Below, in pieces: positions 23,036-30,888 of a stretch of DNA of 35,375 nt. The first letter of the stretch is position 1. Every line of letters begins with the position of its first letter. Made by a program: the position numbers and the translations under genes. The notes under the pieces were generated by a model. That model had not been told where the DNA came from, did not search any database, and was given only the letters and a program-made list of their open reading frames with translations. The stretch is from Oscillospiraceae bacterium (GTDB taxonomy: Bacteria > Bacillota_A > Clostridia > Oscillospirales > Oscillospiraceae). Location of the stretch: positions 1 through 35,375 of the forward strand of contig JAFYCC010000011.1 of assembly GCA_017539885.1 (NCBI GenBank), read 5' to 3'.

Positions 23036-24748
23036 TCAGTCCTCCACGAAGAACTGCAAGGTGACCGTGAGCGGACGGCCGGAGGCGAGAACCCTGCCGT
23101 CGTAATAGATCGAGCGGGAATAACCGCCGTCGAGATTGATCGCGTCGGTGCAGCCGTGCGCGGCCATGAACTCCGCCACCTGCTGCAGCGTGGCGCTCGC
23201 GGCGGAGACGATCATCAGTTTCCCGTCCGCGGTTACGCCTGCCGCCGTGCGCGTAGAGACTGCAGATGCGCCGAAGCGTGCTTCGTCGGCAAAACCGTTC
23301 ACGTCGTAGATCACCTTGGCCACGCCGTCTTTGACGAGACGCGGACCGCCGGAGACGATGCTCTCCATGCCGTCGAGCGTGAAGCCCTCCTCATCCTCGA
23401 CACGCAGATAGTATTCCATGCGGAGCGTGTCGCCGATACGCGGTTCCCGGAACCAGGCGGTTGAAGCGAATCCGTCGCCGAAATAGACCAGATAACCGTC
23501 GGAGGGAATCGCCAGCGGCGTGCCCTCGGCTGTGCGGGAGTAATCGGTCACTTTTCCCGCGCGTACCGTCAGTGTCCACGCATCGTGCGGGTAGACCACG
23601 CTGCGTCCGAACGCGGGCGTAAAGAGCGTGGATGCGTACTCGTCGAAGCCGTCCGGGCTGTTGATCTCATAAGCCGACCACTCTCTCCCGTCGGCGGCCG
23701 TCAGACGGGTGAAGACGGCAGGACGCCCGATTTGAACCGTGCCGTCGCGTTTGATGCCCAGCGAGGTCAGTCCGGACACGCCGAAAAGAAATACTCCGTC
23801 CGTCATCACATGCCCGATTGGGTATTTGAAGTCGTCGTTGTATGCCTCGAAGAAATTGCCGTTGACTACGGCCTTCGCGCCGGAGGAAGCGGCGATATCG
23901 GCAAATTCGGCGGTATGGCCGAGCGTGCTGTCGACCATGGCGCTCTTAACGTGCACTTTCGGATTCCGGACGTTGGCCGTGAGTACGTAAGCCTTTCCGC
24001 TGCCGAGTGAGACAGTCTCCAGAGAAAGGGTGGAGTCGTCCCAGACCTCGCGGTCGTACCGCCAGCCCGCCGCCGCGCCAAGTACGCCGGCCGCCGTACC
24101 CTCCGTACTCGTGAACACGCCGGCGGCGCACAGCTTTTCAGCCAGCGTGCAGCCCTCATCCTTCATGGGGCAGGTGAGCGCTGCGTAACTCAGATCGACC
24201 ATGTCTGCGCGTTTGATAGCTTCCCCCGCAAAGGAAGCGGGAAGCGTGTCGGAGAGCAGTCCGACCTGCGTGGGAAGATTCAGATCGCCGTACACGTACT
24301 CCGAGCCATAACCGAGCGCTCTCATGACGAAAGCGATATACATCTTTGCGGTGAGTTCGCCCGTGGGGTTGAAGGTGTTCGGACCAGTGCCGTCCGTGAT
24401 CCCTTTGGCGAAGGCGTAGGCCGTGTATTTTACGGCGTAGGCGGTTTTCTCCGCAACGTCTGTGAACGGATTCGGCTCCGTGCAGGCGAGCGCCGCGTCC
24501 TCCTGACCGAGCAGACGCAGCAGCATGATCAGCCCGTGAATGCGCTGGGGCATTGCGTCGAGACTGTAGACGGGGGTGCCGTCCGGCTTGGTGCCCGTGC
24601 CCTCAAGCAGATGCAGGGAGTGCAGGCGGTTTGCCCGTTCCTCGCTTGCGGGAGAAGCGGCGCGCGCCGGCTCCGCGGCAAAGAAGACGAAAGATAAAAC
24701 AATAGCGAAAGAGAGCAGAAGTGGAACGACCCGGCGTTTGAACAGCAT
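23036..24748 (-). CDS. secreted SLH-domain protein with phosphodiester glycosidase (NAGPA) domain
   Basis: 570 residues. A signal peptide (about 1-30: basic start, long hydrophobic stretch, AAEPARAAS) is followed by S-layer-homology modules. One shows clearly around 90-145 (FTDVAEKTAYAVKYTAYAFA, then GITDGTGPNTFNPTGELTAK), with weaker ones on either side. From about 240 to the end is a NAGPA-type domain with AVVNGNFFEAYNDD near 290 and the hallmark NLDGGYSRSIYYDG (538-551), close to the family's NLDGGGS. Bacterial relatives cleave sugar-phosphodiester bonds in cell-wall or exopolymers. The SLH modules would hold it on the cell surface. ATG follows GGAAGG. Monocistronic, with its own promoter and terminator. 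Confidence 0.88.
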   Translation of the reverse strand: MLFKRRVVPLLLSFAIVLSFVFFAAEPARAASPASEERANRLHSLHLLEGTGTKPDGTPVYSLDAMPQRIHGLIMLLRLLGQEDAALACTEPNPFTDVAEKTAYAVKYTAYAFAKGITDGTGPNTFNPTGELTAKMYIAFVMRALGYGSEYVYGDLNLPTQVGLLSDTLPASFAGEAIKRADMVDLSYAALTCPMKDEGCTLAEKLCAAGVFTSTEGTAAGVLGAAAGWRYDREVWDDSTLSLETVSLGSGKAYVLTANVRNPKVHVKSAMVDSTLGHTAEFADIAASSGAKAVVNGNFFEAYNDDFKYPIGHVMTDGVFLFGVSGLTSLGIKRDGTVQIGRPAVFTRLTAADGREWSAYEINSPDGFDEYASTLFTPAFGRSVVYPHDAWTLTVRAGKVTDYSRTAEGTPLAIPSDGYLVYFGDGFASTAWFREPRIGDTLRMEYYLRVEDEEGFTLDGMESIVSGGPRLVKDGVAKVIYDVNGFADEARFGASAVSTRTAAGVTADGKLMIVSAASATLQQVAEFMAAHGCTDAINLDGGYSRSIYYDGRVLASGRPLTVTLQFFVED

Positions 24749-24813
24749 AATGAAGAACCTTCCTTTCCTGCGAGGCGTTGAGTCATCCGATGCTATGCTC
24801 AGTATCTATCCTG

Positions 24814-24842
24814 ATTATACATGCGGCGCTGAACAATGACAA
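24814..24842 (-). promoter_or_regulatory. sigma-A promoter of the SLH protein gene
   Basis: On the minus strand TTGTCA (24842-24837), a 17-bp spacer, TATAAT (24819-24814). It lies about 65 bases before the start codon. Confidence 0.85.
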
Positions 24843-24857
24843 GCATCAGACCGAAAG

Positions 24858-24891
24858 AAAACCCGGCCGCTTCCGGATGGAAGCGGCCGGG
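24858..24891 (-). terminator. terminator of FAD oxidoreductase paralogue 3
   Basis: A 13-bp GC-rich stem (24862-24874 with 24879-24891) has a GGAT loop. On the minus strand it is followed by TTTTCTTTC. It starts about 20 bases after the stop codon. Confidence 0.9.
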
Positions 24892-24911
24892 CGATTTCGT
24901 ATGGCTTTGTT

Positions 24912-26378
24912 TTACCAGTCGAGGCCGGCCTTCTGACGGATGTTCTTGTTGAACTCGGTGTCGCGGCCGTAGTTGATGGCCTCGAGCTCCTCGACCAGCT
25001 CCTTGTTGGTGTTGGCCTGACGGGGCAGCGGGACATCCTGCTCCTCGCAGAGGATCTTCTGGACCTTCTTGATGTCGACGGTCTTAGTGGTGGAGCCGTC
25101 CGCGCAGGCGACAGCCGCGGCAACGCCGGCGGCCTGGCCGGTGCCGGCGCACTCGGGGATCAGGTGCAGAGCGCCGATGGCCAGCGGGTCAGCGGAGAGG
25201 TGACGGCCCGGGCAGATGAGGTTGTCGACGGTCTTCGGGATCATGCAGCTGTAGGGGATCTCGATGGGCGCCGGGGAGCCGATGACCGGATGCCAGGCGA
25301 TGACATCGTCGAACGCACGGTTGCAGGCGAAGTCGAGGCGGGTGACGATGGTCTCGCCATCCAGACGGCGGGAACCGCGAACGCCGAGCTGCGGCGCGAT
25401 ATCGTAGAGGTAAGCGTTGGCAAAAGCCTCGGGGAAGCTCTTCTTGCAGAACTCGAGGATCGGACGGATGCTGTTGCGGGTGATGAACTCGGTCTCGCGG
25501 ATGTCCTCGAGGTCGATGCAGTTCTTCTCCAGAATCCAGTTGTTGAACCACAGAACGCCTTCGCGGCCGGTGGTGAAGGGGATGGTCTTGTAGCCGGCGA
25601 CATCCCACAGCTCCTGCAGCCAGGGCATCCAGCCCTTGCCGCCGTTCTCGCAGCGCAGCTTGGCGAAAGCCTCATAGTTCACGCCGCCGCAGCGCCACAC
25701 GAGAGAGGTCTGTCCGTCGCGGTGATCGTAGTCGTTGATGCCGGAGGGGCCGAAGAAACCGGCGCACTGGGAGTAGATGTCGCCGTCGCCGGTGGCGTCG
25801 ATGACGACCTTGGCGTAGATGACCTGGCGGCCGGCCTTGCTCTCGAAGATGACGCCCTTGATCTTGCCGTCCTCAACGATGGGCTTGGTGCCCCAGCAGT
25901 GCAGCAGAGCCTTGATGTTCTTCTCTTCCTGGACCATGGCGTCCATCTCGAGCTTGAGGGTGGTGGGCTCGAAGAACAGGGAACGGACGGGGACCACGGG
26001 ACCGAAGCGCTCATTGACGCAGCCTTCGTACTTCTTGTAGTGATCGACGACGTGCGGCACGTCCTCACGCCAGACGTACTTGTAGTCGGGACCGATGACG
26101 GTCTCGGGAGCGTTCTTCTCCATGCGGGTGAACCACTCCTCGACCACGCCGCGGATGACGGAGTGCTTGTGGAAGTTCAGCGCGGGGACCAGCAGCACGT
26201 AGGCGCCGGTGACGTCGCCGCCGAAGTAGCCGTAGCGCTCCATGACGATGACGTTGGCTCCGGCACGGGCCGCCGCGACCGCCGCGGAATGGCCGGCCGC
26301 GCCGCCGCCGACGACCAGTACGTCGCACTCGTCGTACACGGGCAGGGTGTTTGAGGGCTCAATGTAAGTCTTGCTCAT
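24912..26378 (-). CDS. FAD-dependent oxidoreductase, FAD_oxidored family (paralogue 3)
   Basis: 488 residues, same architecture as the two genes at 1347-4359: MSKTYIEPSNTLPVYDECDV, then GGGAAG at 24-29, RYGYFGGDVTG, VIDATGDGD and a final KAGLDW. It differs most in the middle, with FGPVVPVRSLFFEP where paralogue 1 has the EEPHTLNRNMFFEP version, and a FFGPSGINDYDH loop. The substrate pocket probably differs while flavin binding is retained. Cytoplasmic. ATG follows AAAGGAGAACTGTT. Monocistronic, with a consensus-like promoter and its own terminator. The 20-kb separation from its paralogues suggests dispersed duplication. Substrate unknown. Confidence 0.88.
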   Translation of the reverse strand: MSKTYIEPSNTLPVYDECDVLVVGGGAAGHSAAVAAARAGANVIVMERYGYFGGDVTGAYVLLVPALNFHKHSVIRGVVEEWFTRMEKNAPETVIGPDYKYVWREDVPHVVDHYKKYEGCVNERFGPVVPVRSLFFEPTTLKLEMDAMVQEEKNIKALLHCWGTKPIVEDGKIKGVIFESKAGRQVIYAKVVIDATGDGDIYSQCAGFFGPSGINDYDHRDGQTSLVWRCGGVNYEAFAKLRCENGGKGWMPWLQELWDVAGYKTIPFTTGREGVLWFNNWILEKNCIDLEDIRETEFITRNSIRPILEFCKKSFPEAFANAYLYDIAPQLGVRGSRRLDGETIVTRLDFACNRAFDDVIAWHPVIGSPAPIEIPYSCMIPKTVDNLICPGRHLSADPLAIGALHLIPECAGTGQAAGVAAAVACADGSTTKTVDIKKVQKILCEEQDVPLPRQANTNKELVEELEAINYGRDTEFNKNIRQKAGLDW

Positions 26379-26429
26379 AACAGTTCTCCTTTATAATAAA
26401 TTTTTTTTTTCGCATAATTCGATGAAAAT

Positions 26430-26458
26430 ATTGTAGACGAACACCTCTCCAAAGTCAA
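26430..26458 (-). promoter_or_regulatory. sigma-A promoter of FAD oxidoreductase paralogue 3
   Basis: On the minus strand TTGACT (26458-26453), 17 bp, TACAAT (26435-26430). The leader includes a 10-base A/T homopolymer run just upstream of the ribosome-binding site. The promoter lies immediately after the zinc-ribbon gene, with no terminator between. Confidence 0.85.
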
Positions 26459-26485
26459 GGGCAACCTCAACCCCGAAGGAGGCCG

Positions 26486-27346
26486 TCACCAGTCGGAATC
26501 CCAGTCTGTGTCTCCGCTGTCCCAGTCATCGTAGTCGTCGCTGTCATAGGAATCATCGCTGTCATAGGAGTCTGAACTGTCTGAAGAGACGATGTCATCC
26601 CAGACGCTGGAGGACTTGAAATCGCTGACGCCCCAATCGCTTTCCCAGTCGCTGCCGGCATAGTAATCCTCATAGTCCTCATAGTCCTCTGACGGGTCAT
26701 AGGACGTCTCTGTCCAGTCGGTTCCATCTAAGAGGTCACTGAAAAACCAGTCATCCCCGTACCGGTAGTATACCTGCTCGGTTGAAAAGGTATAGTAGCC
26801 GTCGTGCGCGTGCCTGCTGCGGTCGCTGATTTTGCTTACCACTGTCAGGGCAATGAAAAGGACGATTACGAGCAGAAGCGGCGAGAAGGTGCTGCGCTTT
26901 GAACTCCGGCCGCCTGAAGAGCGCGTTCCGGCTGAGCGGGACGGGGGTTCCGGCGGCTTGCCGTCCGGATAGATGCCGCGGCTGTGGCATTCTGCCAGAA
27001 GCTTCTGGTATATCTCTGATACACCGCTCGCCTCGTCCGGTCCGCGGTAGCGGATCGCGCGGGAGCCGTCGCTCTTGTTCTTATAAACGACGACATCTTT
27101 CCCTTCGCGATAAATGCCGAAGGCGCGCGGCTCATGGCAGTCTTCGCCGATGAAGAAGCGCATGCGAAGCAGAGGCATGCCCCGCTCGGCACAGTACTCC
27201 TGCAGTTCCTCAATGGTCTGCGGATGGAAGACCGTCCTCGGTGTGTCAGCCACGAACTTCTCGTTCGGAGCACCGCAGCTGGGGCAGCTGGCCTGGTCGG
27301 AGCGCACAACGGCTCCGCAATAGGGACATTTTCCGGTGGAAGCCAT
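26486..27346 (-). CDS. zinc-ribbon membrane protein with acidic Asp/Ser/Trp-rich tail
   Basis: 286 residues. N-terminal zinc ribbon: C7, C10 and C21, C24 (CPYCG...CPSCG). A cytosolic domain (about 35-125) of unknown type follows, then a Ser/Arg-rich basic linker, one transmembrane helix (about 154-172) and an external C-terminal part. The last 75 residues are almost only D, S, Y, W, E and G (for example DYEDYEDYYAG and SYDSDDSYDSDDYDDWDS), ending DWDSDW. The DNA there carries short tandem repeats: two 18-base copies at 26538-26573, and 9-base units near 26668-26690. Function unknown. Start ATG follows GAGAGGTTACCGAT, 16 bases behind the YfcE-like gene, so probably one operon. Confidence 0.8.
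   Translation of the reverse strand: MASTGKCPYCGAVVRSDQASCPSCGAPNEKFVADTPRTVFHPQTIEELQEYCAERGMPLLRMRFFIGEDCHEPRAFGIYREGKDVVVYKNKSDGSRAIRYRGPDEASGVSEIYQKLLAECHSRGIYPDGKPPEPPSRSAGTRSSGGRSSKRSTFSPLLLVIVLFIALTVVSKISDRSRHAHDGYYTFSTEQVYYRYGDDWFFSDLLDGTDWTETSYDPSEDYEDYEDYYAGSDWESDWGVSDFKSSSVWDDIVSSDSSDSYDSDDSYDSDDYDDWDSGDTDWDSDW
26538..26573. repeat. short tandem repeat in the acidic-tail coding region
   Basis: Two 18-base copies (TCGCTGTCATAGGAATCA and TCGCTGTCATAGGAGTCT) in tandem encode repeated Asp/Ser/Tyr units of the protein's C-terminal tail. Being a multiple of three, slippage here would change tail length without shifting frame. Confidence 0.7.
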
Positions 27347-27362
27347 ATCGGTAACCTCTCTT

Positions 27363-27908
27363 CTACAAGGAAACGGATTGCGTGACGGTTCCGCTCATAT
27401 CCTTCCATATGAAGCGGCTGTCATCCAGGATCATATAGCCGTGTACGCTGCCGTTTTTCGGGATCGAAACGGAGCCGGGATTCAGGCACAGGTTTCCGTC
27501 ACCAAAGTGCTCGAACGCCGGCACGTGCGTGTGACCGTGCAGGAGCAGGTCACCGGGACGCAGCGGCGGAGGGTTCTGCGCGTTGAAAATGTGGCCGTGC
27601 GTGGCGTAGATCGTCCGTCCGGCGGCATAGAGCACACAGTAGTCCGCCAGGATCGGAAAATCCAGTACCATCTGGTCGACCTCGCAGTCGCAGTTGCCGC
27701 GAACGCACAGCAGACTGTCCCGCCTGGCGTTGAGCATGGCTGCGACAGCCTTCGTGTCGTATTCTTCCGGAAGAGCATTGCGCGGCCCGTGGTAGAGCAG
27801 GTCTCCGAGAAGAAGCAGCTTCTCCGCGTGTTCGCGCTCGAAGGCCTCGAACAACGCGCGGCACCAGAAGGCCGAACCGTGGATGTCGGACGCGATCATC
27901 AGAATCAA
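27363..27908 (-). CDS. yfcE: YfcE-like metallophosphoesterase
   Basis: 181 residues, matching the length of YfcE/MJ0936-type phosphodiesterases. All metal-binding blocks are present in order: SDIHG (7-11), GDLLYHGPRN (about 35-44), GNCDCEVD (about 71), ATHGHIF (about 101) and HGHTH (about 124). It hydrolyses phosphodiesters with Mn2+ or similar metals; the biological substrate is unknown. The best start is a TTG at 27906-27908, 7 bases after GAGGTG; an ATG three codons later is too far from it. The stop is TAG. First gene of a two-gene operon with the zinc-ribbon protein. Confidence 0.9.
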   Translation of the reverse strand: MILMIASDIHGSAFWCRALFEAFEREHAEKLLLLGDLLYHGPRNALPEEYDTKAVAAMLNARRDSLLCVRGNCDCEVDQMVLDFPILADYCVLYAAGRTIYATHGHIFNAQNPPPLRPGDLLLHGHTHVPAFEHFGDGNLCLNPGSVSIPKNGSVHGYMILDDSRFIWKDMSGTVTQSVSL

Positions 27909-27928
27909 TGGATCTCACCTCGGCTCCC

Positions 27929-27958
27929 ATTGTACTCCCTGAGCGGGCGGCAAAGCAA
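27929..27958 (-). promoter_or_regulatory. promoter of the yfcE-like/zinc-ribbon operon
   Basis: On the minus strand TTGCTT (27958-27953), an 18-bp spacer, TACAAT (27934-27929), about 20 bases before the TTG start. Confidence 0.65.
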
Positions 27959-27992
27959 GAGCGGCAGGAGGAAACCGGCTGCATAAACACAG

Positions 27993-28021
27993 AAAAACCG
28001 GGCGGCCTTCCGGCCGCCCGG
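27993..28021 (-). terminator. terminator of the short-chain dehydrogenase gene
   Basis: A 10-bp all-GC stem (CCGGGCGGCC, 27998-28007, with 28012-28021) and a TTCC loop, followed on the minus strand by TTTTT. Confidence 0.9.
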
Positions 28022-28044
28022 CAGATGCTTTCGGGAGCGAATGA

Positions 28045-28788
28045 TCACACGTCCACGCCGCCGTCCACGCGGAGCAGCTGACCGTCGATGAAGCTGGAGT
28101 CGGTGGTGGCCAGAAACAGCGCCGCCGTGGCGATCTCGGAGCCCTCGCCCACACGGCGCAGGCAGGTGCGCTCGATCATGGGCTGGAACACTTCCTCGCC
28201 GCCAACGGAATCGAGCATGGCGGTCTTGATCGCGCCGGGGCAGATGCCGTTGACGTGGATGGTGGGCGCAAGCTCGTTGGCCATTGCCTTGGTAAGGCCG
28301 ACCATGGCGTGCTTGCTGGTGACGTATGCCACGAAGCCCCAGTGCGCAGCCCAGCCGACGATGGACGCGATATTGATGATGTGTCCGTCGCCCTTCGCCT
28401 GCATGACGGGAGCGACCTTCTGACTGAGCATCAGCGCGCTCGTCACATTGACGTTGATATCCTCCATGAACTCTTCGGCGGTCACGGTAGCGAACTGCGC
28501 CAGAGAGAGCATCCCTGCATTGTTCATCAGGATGTCCACTGTGCCGTAGGCTTCCATAGTCTTTTCGAAAATGACCTGCGCGTAATCCTTGTCGGCCGCG
28601 TCGGCGATGACGTAGACGGCCTCGCCGCCCTCGGCCCGGATCTTCTCCACTACGGCCTTCGCGCGCTCTTCATTGCGTCCGGTCACGACGACCTTCGCAC
28701 CCTCTTTGGCGAACAGATACGCCGTGTCTCTGCCCATGCCGGAAGTGGAGCCGGTGATGATGGCTACTTTCCCATCAAGTTTGCCCAT
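28045..28788 (-). CDS. short-chain dehydrogenase/reductase (SDR)
   Basis: 247 residues, classical SDR. The NAD(P)-binding TGSTSGMG is at 12-19, NNAG at 89-92, and the catalytic residues are S142, Y155 and K159 (YVTSK). The C-terminal LLRVDGGVDV is typical. TGRNEER after strand 2 suggests preference for NADP(H), uncertain. It could be a 3-oxoacyl-ACP-reductase-like or hydroxysteroid/sugar-alcohol dehydrogenase; sequence alone does not decide. Start ATG at 28788, 10 bases after GGAGG; an open extension of 14 codons upstream overlaps the leader. Monocistronic, with a very strong promoter and a terminator, so probably highly expressed. Confidence 0.9.
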   Translation of the reverse strand: MGKLDGKVAIITGSTSGMGRDTAYLFAKEGAKVVVTGRNEERAKAVVEKIRAEGGEAVYVIADAADKDYAQVIFEKTMEAYGTVDILMNNAGMLSLAQFATVTAEEFMEDINVNVTSALMLSQKVAPVMQAKGDGHIINIASIVGWAAHWGFVAYVTSKHAMVGLTKAMANELAPTIHVNGICPGAIKTAMLDSVGGEEVFQPMIERTCLRRVGEGSEIATAALFLATTDSSFIDGQLLRVDGGVDV

Positions 28789-28855
28789 TGATACTGAACC
28801 TCCATATGCTTTCTTTAAATTAACGGTCAACTATGCTGTAACAGGAGCCTTCCAT

Positions 28856-28884
28856 AATATACCATCTAAAGAAAGATATGTCAA
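28856..28884 (-). promoter_or_regulatory. consensus sigma-A promoter of the SDR gene
   Basis: On the minus strand TTGACA (28884-28879), exactly 17 bp, TATATT (28861-28856). The -35 is perfect and the -10 has five of six consensus bases. The leader is about 60 bases. Confidence 0.92.
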
Positions 28885-28923
28885 GGAATTAACAGGCTAC
28901 TTTGCAAAAAAACTATTTCCGCG

Positions 28924-29973
28924 TTATTCGGCCTCCGGAAGGCCCAGAAACTGCCGGAATGCGGTGGGCAGAGCATAGCGCTCGCGCAGTTCCGTCTCAC
29001 TTGCCCAGACGAAGCCGGGCGTCTCCTCACGACAGAGCAGAAGATAGCCGGTCATCTCCCAGCGGATGTGGGTAAAGACGTGCGCGCGGTGCATTTCCTC
29101 CACGAGCTCATACGGTCTGACGCCCAGAACTTCGGCGCGGCGCAGCGCTTCAGAAGCGTCAAGTGTGCCGATTTCGTTCGGCAGTTCCCAGAGACCTGCG
29201 AGCAGGCCGTGCGCGGGGCGACGCTGGATGGCGGTCCTGTCACCGCAGCGCAGAAGGAAGACGGTCCTTTCCTCAACGCGTTTGCCCTTCTTCGGCAGAC
29301 GTTTCGGCAGCGAGGCGGCCGTGCCGTGCGCGAGCGCCAGGCAGAACCCGGCGCAGGGACAGCTTCCGCAGCGCGGGGAACGCGGAGCGCAGACCGTCGC
29401 GCCCAGTTCCATGAGCGATTGCGTGAACGCCCCGCAGCTTCCCGCAGGGTAGACGGCTTCCAGCCGGGCGGTGAAGTCATTCCTGACCTCCGGCAGATCC
29501 ACGGGGGAAGCGTTCTCCGTGATGCGGGAAAGTACGCGAAGCACGTTCCCGTCCACTGCGGCGCGCGGCTGCTCGAAACAGATGGAGGCAATCGCGCCGG
29601 CGGTGTAAGGGCCGACGCCCGGCAGGGCGCGGATCGCATCGTAATCAGCAGGGAAGTCTCCGCCATGTTCGGCAACGATCACACGGGCGGCCTTTTGGAG
29701 ATTGCGCGCGCGTGAATAGTAGCCCAGCCCCTCCCAGAGCTTGAGCAGCTCACCCTCTGATACGCCTGCGAGCGAATCGACCGTCGGCAGCGCATCGAGA
29801 AAGCGGAGATAATAGCCGCGGACGGCCTCTACGCGCGTCTGCTGCAGCATGATCTCTGAAAGCCAGACATGATAGGGCTGCCGGTCGCGGCGCCACGGAA
29901 GGTCGCGTGCGTTTTCCCGGAACCATGGCAGGAGCGCGCCGGGCAGGTTCTTGTATTGTGTCTCTTGATCCAT
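28924..29973 (-). CDS. mutY: A/G-specific adenine glycosylase MutY
   Basis: 349 residues, the usual MutY length. It removes adenine mispaired with 8-oxoguanine. Visible are the catalytic-Glu segment SEIMLQQTRVEAV (about 40-52), the helix-hairpin-helix GVGPYTAGAIAS (about 119-130) followed by the catalytic Asp in AAVDGNVLRVLSRI, and the [4Fe-4S] loop C-x6-C-x2-C-x5-C in CAPRSPRCGSCPCAGFC (about 193-209). A C-terminal NUDIX-like domain recognises 8-oxoG. ATG follows GAAGGAGATATTTT. Its promoter overlaps that of the divergent thpR gene. Confidence 0.95.
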   Translation of the reverse strand: MDQETQYKNLPGALLPWFRENARDLPWRRDRQPYHVWLSEIMLQQTRVEAVRGYYLRFLDALPTVDSLAGVSEGELLKLWEGLGYYSRARNLQKAARVIVAEHGGDFPADYDAIRALPGVGPYTAGAIASICFEQPRAAVDGNVLRVLSRITENASPVDLPEVRNDFTARLEAVYPAGSCGAFTQSLMELGATVCAPRSPRCGSCPCAGFCLALAHGTAASLPKRLPKKGKRVEERTVFLLRCGDRTAIQRRPAHGLLAGLWELPNEIGTLDASEALRRAEVLGVRPYELVEEMHRAHVFTHIRWEMTGYLLLCREETPGFVWASETELRERYALPTAFRQFLGLPEAE

Positions 29974-29996
29974 AAAATATCTCCTTCGGCAGACCC

Positions 29997-30025
29997 ATTA
30001 TGCCACAGCGCGCACGCAAAGGCAA
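29997..30025 (-). promoter_or_regulatory. promoter of mutY
   Basis: On the minus strand TTGCCT (30025-30020), 17 bp, CATAAT (30002-29997), about 25 bases before the start codon. Confidence 0.75.
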
Positions 30026-30026
30026 C

Positions 30027-30055
30027 TTGCATTCGCGGGGCGGGCGGGGTACAAT
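30027..30055 (+). promoter_or_regulatory. promoter of thpR
   Basis: TTGCAT (30027-30032), 17-bp GC-only-rich spacer, TACAAT (30050-30055). Its -35 lies one base from the -35 of the divergent mutY promoter, so the two probably compete for polymerase. Confidence 0.75.
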
Positions 30056-30079
30056 CAAACGGAAGGGAGGGTTCGAACC

Positions 30080-30583
30080 GTGCGTCTGTTCATCGCGATC
30101 CGTTTTTCACAGGAGATCCTCGACGTGCTGCTTCGGGCGCAGGAGCAGCTGCGGCGCAGCGGCGCGCAGGGCAATTATACCGCACCGGAGAATCTGCACC
30201 TTACGCTGGCTTTCCTTGGCGAGAGCGAAGACCTGATGACGCTCCGCCGCGTCATCGACCGCGCGGCGGGCAGGGCCTTTCCGCTCGCCGTGTCCGGAGC
30301 GGGACGTTTCGGAGAACTCTGGTGGGCGGGAGTGGAGAAAAACAGCGAGCTCGAGGCGCTGGCGGAGCGCATTCGCGAAGGCTGCCGCAGAGCGGGATTC
30401 CATGTCGACTCCAAGCCATTCCGCGCCCATGTGACGCTCGCGCGTCAGCTGAGATACGACGCTCCGCCGCGCATAAACGTCCCGCGTACGGAAATGACGG
30501 TTGCCCGTGTATCGCTCATGAAAAGCGAGCGGATAAACGGAAAACTGACCTATACGGAGGTCTACGGTCGGGACCTTGCCTAA
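30080..30583 (+). CDS. thpR: RNA 2',3'-cyclic phosphodiesterase ThpR (2H family)
   Basis: 167 residues. The two catalytic H-x-T motifs of 2H phosphoesterases are H40-L-T42 and H117-V-T119. It starts RLFIAIRFSQEI as ThpR/LigT proteins do. The enzyme opens RNA 2',3'-cyclic phosphates. Start is GTG after GGGAGG. Monocistronic; a small TGCAG/CTGCA hairpin followed by TTTTT at 30593-30610 may end the transcript. Confidence 0.92.
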   Translation: MRLFIAIRFSQEILDVLLRAQEQLRRSGAQGNYTAPENLHLTLAFLGESEDLMTLRRVIDRAAGRAFPLAVSGAGRFGELWWAGVEKNSELEALAERIREGCRRAGFHVDSKPFRAHVTLARQLRYDAPPRINVPRTEMTVARVSLMKSERINGKLTYTEVYGRDLA

Positions 30584-30592
30584 AAAAAACCC

Positions 30593-30610
30593 TGCAGCGC
30601 CTGCATTTTT
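30593..30610 (+). terminator. short terminator-like hairpin after thpR
   Basis: TGCAG (30593-30597), CGC loop, CTGCA (30601-30605), then TTTTT. The stem is only 5 bp, so termination may be weak. Confidence 0.45.
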
Positions 30611-30635
30611 ATGCAATCGTCCCGCACAGGGTGCA

Positions 30636-30664
30636 TTGACAAGGCACGCCGGAAATGGTATGAT
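30636..30664 (+). promoter_or_regulatory. sigma-A promoter of the aro operon
   Basis: TTGACA (30636-30641), exactly 17 bp, TATGAT (30659-30664). Transcription should begin near 30671, about 25 bases before the leader-peptide start. Confidence 0.92.
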
Positions 30665-30696
30665 TTTTGCACCGAAAACGATTCGGGGGAAATATT

Positions 30697-30774
30697 ATGC
30701 GTACCGTCCGTTTTGCAGCCGAATACTATTATTACTTTACCGGAATCGAAGGTAAAGCGTTTTCTGCTGCATAA
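30697..30774 (+). CDS. aro operon leader peptide (Tyr4-Phe, attenuator)
   Basis: A 25-codon frame with its own ribosome-binding site (TCGGGGGAAATATT before ATG) encodes MRTVRFAAEYYYYFTGIEGK and a short tail AFSAA. Four consecutive Tyr codons (30724-30735) followed by Phe (30736) are far beyond chance in a peptide this short. It sits between the operon promoter and a terminator hairpin in front of DAHP synthase and prephenate dehydrogenase. A shortage of charged tRNA-Tyr would stall the ribosome here and favour the antiterminator. The peptide itself need have no function. Confidence 0.85.
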   Translation: MRTVRFAAEYYYYFTGIEGKAFSAA

Positions 30775-30833
30775 AACGGAACGTTAATCCTGCTTTTGAG
30801 GAGCCGTGCAGAGAAACGCTGCACGGCTTTTTT
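30735..30833 (+). promoter_or_regulatory. ribosome-mediated transcription attenuator of the aro operon
   Basis: Three structures can be drawn. A pause hairpin, CTTTACC (30735-30741) with GGTAAAG (30751-30757), begins at the last Tyr codon. An antiterminator pairs AGCGTTT/TCTGC (30756-30767) with GCAGA, a bulged G and AAACGCT (30808-30820), 12 bp. The terminator stem is 30802-30811 with 30819-30828, followed by five T. The antiterminator uses both arms of the terminator and overlaps the pause hairpin by two bases, so the structures exclude one another. No T-box sequence is present. Confidence 0.78.
30802..30833 (+). terminator. attenuator terminator in front of aroF
   Basis: AGCCGTGCAG (30802-30811), a 7-base loop, CTGCACGGCT (30819-30828), then TTTTT. 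It lies 55 bases before the aroF start inside the operon leader. A further hairpin GCCGCC/GGCGGC (30857-30872) precedes the aroF ribosome-binding site. Confidence 0.9.
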
Positions 30834-30888
30834 CTATAGCCGGACTACAAATACAAGCCGCCGTGAGGCGGCGTAAGGAGAGACAGAC

